64,000 bases of DNA from UBA5704 sp036380715 (lineage in GTDB: Bacteria > Acidobacteriota > Thermoanaerobaculia > Multivoradales > UBA5704): positions 89,155 to 153,154 of the forward strand of contig DASVEF010000312.1 of assembly GCA_036380715.1 (NCBI GenBank), given 5' to 3'. Within the stretch, counting starts at the first letter, position 1. Each line of letters begins with the position of its first letter. Below the pieces are notes generated by a model. That model was not told where the DNA came from. It did not search any database and saw nothing but the letters and a program-made list of their open reading frames with translations. Positions 10,513-17,754 of the stretch are shown here, piece by piece. Made by a program: the position numbers and the translations under genes.

Positions 10513-11268
10513 CTACGCCGGCCGTTGCGCCTGCTGGGCCACGGACTCCGCCGCCTTCCGCGCCGCGTCCGGGTCGCCGAGGTAATAGCGGGTGACCGGC
10601 TTCAGATCCTGGTCCAGCTCGTAGACCAGCGGGATGCCCGTGGGGATGTTCAGCCCGACGATCTCGTCCTCCGGGACGTCGTCGAGGTGCTTCACCAGGG
10701 CGCGCAGGCTGTTGCCGTGGGCCGTGATCAGCACGCGCTTGCCCGCGCGCAGGTCCGGGACGATCGTGCCGTGCCAGTAGGGGAGGAAGCGGGCGACCGT
10801 GTCCGCGAGCGACTCGGCGAGCGGCAGCTCCTCCGGCGAGAGGCCGGCGTAGCGGCGGTCCTTGCCGGGATAGCGCGGGTCGTCCTCCGTCAGGGGCGGC
10901 GGCGGAGTCGCGTAGCTGCGCCGCCAGATCAGCACCTGCTCGTCGCCGTACTTGGCCGCCGTCTCGGCCTTGTTGAGTCCCTGGAGCGCTCCGTAGTGCC
11001 GCTCGTTCAGCCGCCAGCTCCGGTAGACCGGGAGCCACATCAGGTCCATGCCGTCCAGGACGATCCACAGCGTGCGGATCGCCCGCTTGAGCAGCGACGT
11101 GTAGGCCACGTCGAACGTATAGCCCCCCTCGTTGAGCAGACGGGCGGCCTCGCCCGCCTCCTGGATCCCCTTGACCGTGAGGTCCACGTCGGTCCACCCG
11201 GTGAACCGGTTCTCCAGATTCCAGGTGCTCTCCCCATGTCGCAGCAGGACCAGCTTGATCGGCTCCAT
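10513..11268 (-). CDS. gpmA: 2,3-bisphosphoglycerate-dependent phosphoglycerate mutase
   Basis: A 251-residue GpmA. LLRHGESTWN with the phospho-accepting His near residue 10, RHYGALQGLNK near 85, and TAHGNSLRAL with the second active-site His. It interconverts 3- and 2-phosphoglycerate in glycolysis and gluconeogenesis. ATG 11268 gives the canonical N-terminus and follows an AGGAAAGGGGG-like stretch; earlier in-frame codons are rejected. A TATCCT box lies about 30 nt upstream. Confidence 0.95.
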   Translation of the reverse strand: MEPIKLVLLRHGESTWNLENRFTGWTDVDLTVKGIQEAGEAARLLNEGGYTFDVAYTSLLKRAIRTLWIVLDGMDLMWLPVYRSWRLNERHYGALQGLNKAETAAKYGDEQVLIWRRSYATPPPPLTEDDPRYPGKDRRYAGLSPEELPLAESLADTVARFLPYWHGTIVPDLRAGKRVLITAHGNSLRALVKHLDDVPEDEIVGLNIPTGIPLVYELDQDLKPVTRYYLGDPDAARKAAESVAQQAQRPA

Positions 11269-11349
11269 CGTCGCGCGTCCCCCTTTCCTGTCGGAGGGAG
11301 GATACAAGAAGCCCGGCGCGCGGGGGAGCCGGACGGACCCCTGGGACGG

Positions 11350-11434
11350 ACCGCCCGGAGCGCCGGCCGAGCCGGAACGGCGCCCGGTCGAGCCGGAAGG
11401 GGGCTCGGACCAGCCGGAAGGAGCGCCGGGTTGA
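11350..11434. repeat. 21-bp tandem GC repeat in a gene-free stretch
   Basis: Three full units of 21 bp starting GCCGGAA at 11371, 11392 and 11413, with a shorter related unit before. They lie in the 11269-11631 stretch between gpmA and the HTH gene. The rest of that stretch is CCGGAC/GGACCG-rich and shows no convincing gene. Confidence 0.55.
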
Positions 11435-11617
11435 GTCGCCCGCCCCCTCGGCCGGCTCGACCCGGCCGGCGGGAAGAGCAGGAAGAGGCTCCGGCCGGCT
11501 GGGAACGAGCGTCCGTCCGAGCGGTCCGGAGGCCGTTCCGGGTGGACCGGAGCGCCGGTTCGCGCGGGGAGACCCCTCTTCCCGTTCGTCCCGGCCTCCG
11601 GACCGCCCGGACGGTAG

Positions 11618-11623
11618 TAGACT
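11618..11623 (+). promoter_or_regulatory. -10 box of HTH gene, probably leaderless
   Basis: TAGACT ends 8 nt before the ATG at 11632 and no Shine-Dalgarno sequence is present. The same hexamer serves minus-strand genes at 29687 and 44746. Confidence 0.45.
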
Positions 11624-11631
11624 CAGTGGGC

Positions 11632-12096
11632 ATGAGCCGCGACAAGGATGAGGTGGAGCGCACGCTCGATACGCTCCAGATGCTGGTCCGCATGCTCGGG
11701 CTGTCCAACCGCGAGCTGGAGCGACGGCTCGGCCTGCCCATCAGCACGGTCACCCGCGCCTTCAGCCGCCAGGTCGAGCTGCGGCACGAGCTCCTGCTGG
11801 GGATCGGCCGCGCCATGGGCCTCGAATACGCCGAGCTGTTCGAATTCCTCTATCCCGAACGGCCCGACCCCGAGACCGCCAGCCCCGCCGCCCGCCGGCT
11901 CCGCACCATGCTCGCCGGCGTCGCCCCCCTCCTCAAGGCCGAGTCCAGAGAGTCCATGAAAAAGACGATCCGGGAGCTCGCCCTCGAAGTCCTCCGCGAG
12001 CTGGGAGACGAGCCGCCGCCCACGGAAAAACTCTCCCCCTCGAAAAAGCATCCACGCTCCACCAATCCAGCCCCCGAAGGGGGCGGCAGCACGTAG
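11632..12096 (+). CDS. HTH (XRE/Fis-like) regulator with repeat-encoded C-terminus
   Basis: A 154-residue protein. Residues about 17-42 (SNRELERRLGLPISTVTRAF) form a helix-turn-helix, then a helical region (LLGIGRAMGLEYAELFEFLYPE). The last residues, NPAPEGGGST plus the TAG, come from a palindromic repeat that also ends the 55965 gene. It is the first gene of the accessory region and may regulate the peptide genes downstream, but no operator is visible. Intact and in frame. Confidence 0.6.
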   Translation: MSRDKDEVERTLDTLQMLVRMLGLSNRELERRLGLPISTVTRAFSRQVELRHELLLGIGRAMGLEYAELFEFLYPERPDPETASPAARRLRTMLAGVAPLLKAESRESMKKTIRELALEVLRELGDEPPPTEKLSPSKKHPRSTNPAPEGGGST

Positions 12097-12229
12097 CCCG
12101 GGCGTCAGCCCGGGAAAGGCATCCCCACCGGAGGGAGGTGCCGCCCCTCCGGGGCTCCTTGGGAGGTTGGGGGGCTCGATACCCGGGCCTCACGGGCCGG
12201 GCTACGTGCTGCCGCCCGCTCCGCGGGCT
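12067..12229. repeat. Composite palindromic repeat (family C), copy 1
   Basis: Left arm (12067-12113) with GGGCGGCAGCACGTAGCCCGGG and right arm (12182-12229) with its inverse, CCGGGCTACGTGCTGCCGCCC, around a GC-rich core. Copy 2 is at 60658-60865. The left arm supplies the C-terminus and stop of the upstream gene. Confidence 0.75.
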
Positions 12230-12248
12230 CTCCGGAGGAGAAGGCCGT

Positions 12249-12286
12249 CTTTCCCCTCTCCCGCTCTGCGGGGGAGAGGCCAGGGG
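12249..12286. repeat. Family A repeat, partial copy
   Basis: CCCCTCTCCCGCTCTGCGGGGGAGAGGCCAGGGG, interrupted at its right end by the MITE-like palindrome. Confidence 0.55.
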
Positions 12287-12287
12287 T

Positions 12288-12502
12288 ATAGGCGCTAACT
12301 TTGCCCCCCAAGCACCCTTTCTGTCCGCTGTAGATCCTCCCCCACTGTAGAGACGCCCCGTGGGGCGTCTCCTGCGGCGGCGCCATTCATAATCCAGCAA
12401 TCCGCGCGATGCCGCGGGCACCTCCGGAGGAGGAGACGCCCCACGGGGCGTCTCTACAGTGGGAGATGCGGCATATCGCTCGGCGGCAAAGTTAGCGCCT
12501 AT
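12288..12502. mobile_element. MITE-like nested palindrome
   Basis: A 215-bp non-coding element with perfect 18-bp terminal inverted repeats (ATAGGCGCTAACTTTGCC at 12288-12305; inverse at 12485-12502). Inside are perfect 33-bp inverted repeats at 12341-12373 and 12431-12463. A 9-bp GGCCAGGGG occurs on both sides (12278-12286 and 12506-12514), the right copy 3 nt off, so it is only a possible target duplication. There is no transposase; it could be mobilised in trans or simply be a structured repeat. Confidence 0.5.
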
Positions 12503-12536
12503 GGGGGCCAGGGGAGGGGGCTCTCCGGAGCCGCGT

Positions 12537-12585
12537 CCCGGCACCCACTGCTGTAGACCCTGACCGAAAGGAGCCGCCCATGACC
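12537..12585 (+). promoter_or_regulatory. Conserved leader of peptide gene 1
   Basis: 49 bp including CTGCTGTAGA, GACCGAAAGGAG (ribosome-binding site) and the ATG. Repeated with two mismatches at 13200-13248 before peptide gene 2, so both peptides are probably expressed under the same control. Confidence 0.6.
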
Positions 12586-12930
12586 AGCACCCGCCGCCTC
12601 GCCGTCCTCGTCCTGTTCCTGACCCTGATCGCCCCCTGGGGCGCGTCCGCGGCCGAACCGAAGTCCGAACCCGGCGCCGCCCAGGCTCTGGCCGGCCTCT
12701 GGGGCTGGCTCACCCGCCTCTGGGCTGAAAACGGCTGCATCATCGACCCGGACGGCTGTGCGGGCGCCCAGGGAGACAACGGCTGCATTCTCGATCCCGA
12801 CGGCTGCGCGGGGGCCCAAGGCGACAACGGCTGCATCGCCGACCCGAACGGTTGCGCGGAGGCCGGCGAATCCGGTGACAACGGCTGTATCGCCGACCCG
12901 AGCGGCGGAGCCTGCCGCGACCGCTCATAG
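12580..12930 (+). CDS. Exported cysteine-repeat peptide 1 (NGCxxDPxGC units)
   Basis: A 116-residue protein with a clear Sec signal peptide (residues about 1-25, ending GASA-A). Next come a conserved amphipathic segment (LWGWLTRLWAENGC) and four units of NGCxxDPxGC: NGCIIDPDGC, NGCILDPDGC, NGCIADPNGC and a last NGCIADPSGGACR. Unit spacing is 16-18 residues with paired cysteines. The Asp/Gly pattern faintly recalls calcium-binding loops. Not recognised as a named family. Paralogues at 13243 and 15309 sit beside HTH-TPR regulators. Possible roles: extracytoplasmic signal, precursor peptide or metal-binding miniprotein. Confidence 0.7.
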   Translation: MTSTRRLAVLVLFLTLIAPWGASAAEPKSEPGAAQALAGLWGWLTRLWAENGCIIDPDGCAGAQGDNGCILDPDGCAGAQGDNGCIADPNGCAEAGESGDNGCIADPSGGACRDRS

Positions 12931-12956
12931 AGCCCGCACCGCGTCACGTCACCAAC

Positions 12957-13174
12957 CCCGCCCCGAAGGGGCATCGGCATAAAGCCTGGGGTTTCAACCC
13001 CAGGTCAGAGGACCCATTTTCATCCCGAGCCCCGAAGGGGCGGCGGCATGGCCGCGGGGTGTCCACCGCGCGAGGGTGGCGGAAATGCCTGCGTCCCTTC
13101 GGGACTTGGGATTTGGGGGCGGCCTTCCTGGGGTTGAAACCCCAGGCTTTACGCCCGTGCCCCTGCGGGGCGGG
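12957..13174. repeat. Composite palindromic repeat (family B), copy 1
   Basis: Arms of about 47 bp (12957-13003 and 13127-13174) are inverted, centred on CCTGGGGTTTCAACCCCAGG and its reverse, with flanking CCCGCCCCG...GGGG. It fills most of the gap between peptide genes 1 and 2. A related copy is at 33255-33370. Confidence 0.75.
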
Positions 13175-13199
13175 AAATGATGGCTCCTCAGCGCGTTCC

Positions 13200-13248
13200 C
13201 CCGGCACCCTCTGCTGTAGAACCTGACCGAAAGGAGCCGCCCATGACC
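13200..13248 (+). promoter_or_regulatory. Conserved leader of peptide gene 2
   Basis: Second copy of the 49-bp leader (two mismatches to 12537-12585), with the same AAAGGAG site and start codon. It supports ATG 13243 rather than the upstream in-frame ATGs. Confidence 0.6.
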
Positions 13249-13635
13249 CGACCCCGCCGCTTCGCTGTCCTCGCCCTGTCGCTGGCCCTGATCGCGCCCT
13301 GGGGCGCGTCCGCGGCCGGCCCGAAATCAGAGCCCGGCCGCGAGGCCGCCGCCCAGGCCCTGACCGGCCTCTGGAGCTGGCTCACCCGCCTCTGGGCCGA
13401 AAACGGCTGCCTCATCGACCCCGACGGCTGTGCGGGCGCCCAGCGCGACAACGGCTGCATCCTCGACCCGGACGGCTGTGCGACCACCCAAGTCGACAAT
13501 GGCTGCATCCTCGACCCCAACGGCTGCGCGAGCACCCAAGTCGACAACGGCTGCGTTGCTGACCCGGGCGGCTGCGCGAACACCCAGGTCGACAACGGCT
13601 GCATCATCGACCCGAACGGCGGAGCCTGCCGCTAG
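13243..13635 (+). CDS. Exported cysteine-repeat peptide 2 (NGCxxDPxGC units)
   Basis: A 130-residue paralogue of peptide 1: signal peptide (FAVLALSLALIAPWGASA), LWSWLTRLWAENGC segment, then five units ending NGCIIDPNGGACR. The middle units are separated by TTQVD, STQVD and NTQVD, so units 2-4 look recently amplified. The gene is convergent with the HTH-TPR regulator (40 nt between stops), with a 7-bp-stem hairpin between. It differs from peptide 1 mainly in unit number, as expected of a repeat-expanding secreted peptide. Confidence 0.7.
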   Translation: MTRPRRFAVLALSLALIAPWGASAAGPKSEPGREAAAQALTGLWSWLTRLWAENGCLIDPDGCAGAQRDNGCILDPDGCATTQVDNGCILDPNGCASTQVDNGCVADPGGCANTQVDNGCIIDPNGGACR

Positions 13636-13650
13636 AAATCTGCTGGGAGC

Positions 13651-13668
13651 GCCGGCATCCTTGCCGGC
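13651..13668. terminator. Hairpin between peptide 2 and regulator 1
   Basis: GCCGGCA-TCCT-TGCCGGC, a perfect 7-bp stem between convergent genes; no T-run, so only a possible terminator. Confidence 0.4.
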
Positions 13669-13674
13669 CACTGA

Positions 13675-15174
13675 TCAAGCCGCCGTGAAGCGCAGCTCCG
13701 GAATGTGCTGCGCCCGTTCCAGGAACCGCAGCACCCGCCGCGTCAGCTCCACCGTGGCTTTCTCGCGCTCCGCTGCCTGGCGGAACACCGTCAGCGCGGC
13801 CAGCGCTTGCTTGGGGACCCGCTCGGCTTCGAAGATCCAGACCATCTCCTCGGCCAGCGACCGAACCTCCGCGGAACGGTTTTCCTTGAGAAGCAGCAGG
13901 GCCAGCTCCAGGCACACCAGCGCGTAGTCGAAGGCGATCTTGTCCTTTTCGAAGGCGAGCCGCACCTCGTCGAAGGCGTCCCGGGCCGCCCCCGACTGTC
14001 CGAAGCCCGCCAGAATTTTCCCTTCCAGCCACCGCAATCGTACGCCGTCGAGCCGGTTGGCCGCCACGTCCGCCAGCTCCCGGATGCGGGACAGCAGCGC
14101 CTCCGCCTCCTCGAACCTCCTCAGATCGCAAAGGCACCTTGCCTGGTTAAAGCGTGATCCGAAAAGATGGCGGCGGTCGCCGGACTCTTGAATCAGAGGC
14201 TCTGCTTCCCGTAAAGATTCGAGGGCAAGCTCTGACTCCTCCATTGCCAGGTAGGTTGACGCTTTGTTCAGAAGGATGCGCCCGTGGGCTTGCCGCGAAG
14301 CCGCAGCCCGGGCTCGGTCGAGCAGATCCAGCGCCTCGGAACATCGGCCCTGGCTGCGGCGAAGAGAAGCTTGGCGGTCCAGCAGCCGCCATGAAGCGAG
14401 CAGCCGATCTGGATCGCCGGCCGTGCCCGCCTGCCACAGCGCGGCCGCGCGGATGAAGGTTTCGCTGGCGAGTTGGAGGCCGCCGCAGACTCGCTGGGCA
14501 TTGGCGACGAAGTGGAGGCAGTAGCCGAGCAGGCGGCGGCGAAAGACCTTGTCGACCTGAGCCCGCTCGGCAATGCGGACGGCCAGCTCGGCCAGATCCA
14601 GTGCCTCGGCGGCACTGTCGGCGGCAGCCCACTCGCTCTCGTTGCAGAGCGTTTCGCTGACTGCCCACGTCTGAACCTCCGGGCAGGTGTCAACGAGTTC
14701 GCGGCGCTCGGCGGCTGTGCGGACCATGAGGCGGTGACAAGCATCGGCGGCCCAGATGCGGTCCTCGGCCCGCGGGACGCCGGTCCCCTGCCAGGGCTCG
14801 ACGTCCGCGGCTTCGAGCTCTTGCAGCAGGGCGAGGAAGGCCGGGCGGGCCGTCCCTGCCAGGGCGGGCTCCAGCGCTGCGGCGGCGCGGACGAGCTCCT
14901 GCAGGCTCTCATCGGACAGTGGAGTGGACGAGCGCACGGCGGCAGCGATCACGGGCACGAGGCAGGTCTCGACAAACACGGGCCGCAACCCCACTGCGGA
15001 GGCGAGCCGCGCGACCTTCTTGCGTGGAGGGCGCGTCTTTTTCTCTTTGTAGCGCCAGAGCGTGCTCGGGTTGAGACCGGCCCGCCGGGCGAGCTCCAGC
15101 TCGGTGATGTTGCCGAAGCCGGCCAGGGTGCGCACGAACGCGCTCAACACCTCGGGATCGGTCAGGTCGTCCAT
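13675..15174 (-). CDS. HTH-TPR regulator 1 (candidate peptide-responsive regulator)
   Basis: A 499-residue cytosolic protein without signal or membrane segments. ATG 15174 is preferred because AAGGAGG lies 10 nt upstream. Residues about 24-62 form an XRE-type HTH (LELARRAGLNPSTLWRYKEK). The rest is helical with TPR-like repeats, strongest at ASWRLLDRQASLRRSQGR, SRFNQARCLCDL and LRWLEGKILAGFG. It shares high similarity through the TPR part with the regulator at 15667. It lies between peptide genes 2 and 3 and is divergent from peptide 3 across 134 bp. The HTH-plus-TPR design matches peptide-sensing RRNPP regulators, but it is longer and no ligand is shown. Confidence 0.65.
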   Translation of the reverse strand: MDDLTDPEVLSAFVRTLAGFGNITELELARRAGLNPSTLWRYKEKKTRPPRKKVARLASAVGLRPVFVETCLVPVIAAAVRSSTPLSDESLQELVRAAAALEPALAGTARPAFLALLQELEAADVEPWQGTGVPRAEDRIWAADACHRLMVRTAAERRELVDTCPEVQTWAVSETLCNESEWAAADSAAEALDLAELAVRIAERAQVDKVFRRRLLGYCLHFVANAQRVCGGLQLASETFIRAAALWQAGTAGDPDRLLASWRLLDRQASLRRSQGRCSEALDLLDRARAAASRQAHGRILLNKASTYLAMEESELALESLREAEPLIQESGDRRHLFGSRFNQARCLCDLRRFEEAEALLSRIRELADVAANRLDGVRLRWLEGKILAGFGQSGAARDAFDEVRLAFEKDKIAFDYALVCLELALLLLKENRSAEVRSLAEEMVWIFEAERVPKQALAALTVFRQAAEREKATVELTRRVLRFLERAQHIPELRFTAA

Positions 15175-15237
15175 CCAGGCCCTCCTTGCAAGCGATTCCT
15201 GCACGCCGTGTCGGCTTTCCGCGACGTTTCGGGGCAC

Positions 15238-15245
15238 TCTATACC
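15238..15245. promoter_or_regulatory. Overlapping divergent -10 boxes (regulator 1 / peptide 3)
   Basis: TCTATACC can serve as TATACC on the plus strand (15240-15245) toward peptide 3 and as TATAGA on the minus strand (15243-15238) toward regulator 1. If both are used, the promoters overlap and the two genes would influence each other's transcription. The -35 regions are weak. Confidence 0.35.
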
Positions 15246-15308
15246 TCAGAGACCCTCCGCACGTCCCTGCCGGCCGCGCCGGACGGGTCTTCGGAAAGGA
15301 ATCTTCTC

Positions 15309-15608
15309 ATGTCGCAACGCCTCGCTCGCAAGCTCACCGTGCTCGCCGTGGCCCTGGCCCTGATCCTGCCCTGGGGCGCGTCCGCGGCCCCGCCGGACTC
15401 CGCTTCCTTCCGCGAAGCCGCGGCCCCGGAGCCGGGTCTGTGGACCCGCCTCGCCGGCTGGCTCACCCGCGTCTGGGCCGAGAACGGCTGCCTCATCGAT
15501 CCGGGCGGCTGCACGGACGGCGAGCCGGACCCGGGCAGCTCCGGGAGCGACCCCGACAACGGCTGCCTCATCGACCCGAGCGGAGGCGCCTGCCGGGACG
15601 GGCAGTAG
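15309..15608 (+). CDS. Exported cysteine-repeat peptide 3 (short form)
   Basis: A 99-residue member of the same family: signal peptide (VLAVALALILPWGASA), WLTRVWAENGC segment, and only two units, NGCLIDPGGC and NGCLIDPSGGACR, separated by a Gly/Ser/Asp linker. ATG 15309 follows GGAAAGGA. It is divergent from regulator 1 and convergent with regulator 2. Its upstream region differs from that of peptides 1 and 2, so it may be controlled separately. Confidence 0.7.
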   Translation: MSQRLARKLTVLAVALALILPWGASAAPPDSASFREAAAPEPGLWTRLAGWLTRVWAENGCLIDPGGCTDGEPDPGSSGSDPDNGCLIDPSGGACRDGQ

Positions 15609-15660
15609 GCCCTCACCCCCTGGCCCCCTCTCCCGTCTCCGGGAGAGGGGGAAGGACCTC
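15609..15660. repeat. Family A repeat, one unit
   Basis: CTCACCCCCTGGCCCCCTC followed by CCCGTCTCCGGGAGAGGGGG, filling the gap between the convergent peptide 3 and regulator 2 genes. Confidence 0.8.
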
Positions 15661-15666
15661 GCCCTG

Positions 15667-17124
15667 TCATTCCTCGAACTGCAGGTCCGGGTTGTGGCGC
15701 GCCCGCTCGAGGAAGCGGAGGACCCGGCGGGTCAGGTCCAAGGTGGCCGTCTCCTGCTTGGCGGCCTCGCAGAACACCCGGAGCGCGGCCAGGGCCTTCT
15801 GGTGCACCCGCTCACTCCGGAAGATCCAGACCATCTTCAGGGCGAGCGACCGCACCTCCGCGGTGCGACCCTGATCCAGGAGCAGCAGTGCCAGCTCCAG
15901 AGTGACCAGGGCGCAGTCGTAGGCGATGCCGCGGGCGGTGAGGGCCCGGCGCACCTGCTCGAACGCCTCGTGGGCCTCCCCAGTGCGCCCGAAGCCGGCC
16001 AGGATCCTGCCGTCCAGCCACCGTACCCGATGGAGGTCAAGCTCGTTGCGCAGCTCTTCCGCCAGCTCGCGCACCCGGGGCAACCGTTGCTCAGCCTCAG
16101 CGTATCTTTCCAGGTCACACAGACACCTCGCCTGATTGAAACGTGATCCCATCAGCAGGCGGCGATCACCCAGGGCCTCAATCCGTTTTTCCGCCACTTC
16201 GAACGACTGAAAGGCGCGTTCAACGTCTTCCATCTCCATGAAAACCGAACCCTGATTCAGTAGGATACGGCCGTGTGCGTCTAGCGGTGCCATAGCGCGT
16301 GCGCTGTCGAGAAGCTCCAAGGCCTCGGTAAACCGCCCCTGGCTGCGCCTGAGAGATGCATGGCGATCCAGGAGTCGCCACTCGGCGAGCAAGCGGCCCG
16401 GGTCGCCGGGGGCGCCGGCTTCCCAGAGCGCCCAGGCTTGTTCGAAGGTCTCGTCGGCGCGCTGGAGTTTGCCGCCGACGCGCTGCGCATTGGCAACGAA
16501 CGCGCGGCAATACCCCTGCAGCCGGGGCCGGAACAGCTCCGTCACTTCAGCCTGATCGGCGGCGAGACAGGCCAGCTCGGCCAGCTCCAAAGCCATGTCG
16601 GCTTTGTTTGGAGCGGCCTTTTCGCTCTGCTCGGCGAGCCGTTCGGCGACGGCCCAGGTCTGGAACTGTCGCATGGATTCGACGCGCAGCCGGCGGCGCT
16701 CGGGTGAGAGGGAGAGGAGGGTATTGACGAGGTCGGTGGCCTTGGCGCGGGCGCGGCAGGCCCGCCAGTGGGATACGAAGCGGAGCAGGTGGGCCTCGGT
16801 GGCGTCGAGGGCGTTGCGGCTGGCCTCGCCGGCGAGGCGGCGGACGAGGCGGAGGTCGTGGGTGGTGGGGTCGACGGGGGAGGCGGGGGCGGCCACGGGC
16901 CTTTCGCCGCGGAGCGTGGCCTGGACGATTTCGTCGACGGCGTCGGGGCCGTAGTCCATGAGGTGGAGGAGTCGGGCTTCCTCGTCGCGGGGGGCTTCCT
17001 CCGCCCGTTCATAGCGTTCGATGGTGCGGAGGGACACGCCGGCGAGCCGGGCGAGGTCGGCCTGTTTGAGATCGCGGCTTTCCCGCAGATGCTTGAAGGC
17101 GGCGCAGCGCAAGGGGGGTGGCAT
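15667..17124 (-). CDS. HTH-TPR regulator 2 (candidate peptide-responsive regulator)
   Basis: A 485-residue paralogue of regulator 1. N-terminal XRE HTH at residues about 10-45 (LKQADLARLAGVSLRTIERYER), a short Pro/Ala linker, then a helical TPR-like region with the shared blocks FVANAQRVGG, LDRHASLRRSQGRFTEALELLD, SRFNQARCLCDLERYAEAE and RRVLRFLERARHNPDLQFEE. ATG 17124 follows AGGAGGT. It is convergent with peptide 3. Two such regulators beside three peptide paralogues suggest duplicated sensor/peptide modules, but the pairing is not established. Confidence 0.65.
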   Translation of the reverse strand: MPPPLRCAAFKHLRESRDLKQADLARLAGVSLRTIERYERAEEAPRDEEARLLHLMDYGPDAVDEIVQATLRGERPVAAPASPVDPTTHDLRLVRRLAGEASRNALDATEAHLLRFVSHWRACRARAKATDLVNTLLSLSPERRRLRVESMRQFQTWAVAERLAEQSEKAAPNKADMALELAELACLAADQAEVTELFRPRLQGYCRAFVANAQRVGGKLQRADETFEQAWALWEAGAPGDPGRLLAEWRLLDRHASLRRSQGRFTEALELLDSARAMAPLDAHGRILLNQGSVFMEMEDVERAFQSFEVAEKRIEALGDRRLLMGSRFNQARCLCDLERYAEAEQRLPRVRELAEELRNELDLHRVRWLDGRILAGFGRTGEAHEAFEQVRRALTARGIAYDCALVTLELALLLLDQGRTAEVRSLALKMVWIFRSERVHQKALAALRVFCEAAKQETATLDLTRRVLRFLERARHNPDLQFEE

Positions 17125-17266
17125 GCTTCGTGACCTCCTCTACAGAATAAGTTCCCGCAGACCGGGTTTTCGGGACACCCGAAATCCGTAACCACCTGCA
17201 CTCGTCTCTTGCAACTCCGCGAAAGCTTGCGGCGGGGCGAGACGGTCTTTCCTACCTTTATCCAGC

Positions 17267-17503
17267 ATGGTGCTGGAACGGGATCGCAACGAGACCCACC
17301 CCCGGCGGGAGCTTCTGGAGCGGCCGGTGTACGAGCTGGCCAAAGAGGAGCGGCTGTGGGTGGTGCGGCATCTGCTCGGGGGGTGCAAGGCCTGCGCGCG
17401 GATCGCGCTGCTGTCGTGGGGGCTGCCGGGGCTGGTGACCGGGAGGGTCGAGAGCCTGGGGGAGCGCCTGCGGAACGGAGGGAGCCATGGCCGGAGGGAA
17501 TGA
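17267..17503 (+). CDS. Small HxxxGCxxC protein, first gene of a coupled operon
   Basis: A 78-residue basic protein with RHLLGGCKACARIAL (residues about 35-50), the same zinc-binding-like motif as the proteins at 4623 and 4984. ATG 17267 follows a TACCTT box by 8 nt, so it may be leaderless. Its stop overlaps the next start (ATGA). It is divergent from regulator 2, with 142 bp between the starts. Function unknown. Confidence 0.55.
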   Translation: MVLERDRNETHPRRELLERPVYELAKEERLWVVRHLLGGCKACARIALLSWGLPGLVTGRVESLGERLRNGGSHGRRE

Positions 17504-17754
17504 GCGTGTTTGACGCGCGGCTGTCGGCATCGATCGCGGAGGTGAAGGAGTTGTTGACGGGGGCGCGGGCGCGGCTGGAGGAGATCGCGAGAAGCGTGAC
17601 GCCGGCGCCGGAGGAGGAGAGCCTGGAGGACATCGAAGGGACGCCGGACCCGCGGACGCTGGTGCGGGCGGCGCTGTTGTCGGTGTCGCAGGCGGTGCCG
17701 GTGCTGGTGGAGGAGCTGGACGCGGCGCAGTCGGTCAGCGAGGGGCGTGGGTGA
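17500..17754 (+). CDS. Small acidic helical protein of the coupled operon
   Basis: An 84-residue acidic, largely helical protein (SIAEVKELLTGARARLEEIARSV...). No recognised domain, signal peptide or cysteines. ATG overlaps the previous stop and its own stop overlaps the next GTG (GTGA), so all three are translationally coupled and probably act together. Confidence 0.5.
   Translation: MSVFDARLSASIAEVKELLTGARARLEEIARSVTPAPEEESLEDIEGTPDPRTLVRAALLSVSQAVPVLVEELDAAQSVSEGRG

Noticed and set aside
10462..11631. N-terminal 390 codons of a long plus-strand frame leading into the HTH gene
   Set aside because: Antisense to gpmA and then repetitive DNA; the HTH protein starts at ATG 11632 after a -10 box.
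12580..15608. RiPP precursor cluster
   Set aside because: The peptides have Sec signal peptides and repeat cores, but no radical SAM, cyclodehydratase, lanthipeptide synthetase or dedicated exporter is visible, so a RiPP call is not supported.
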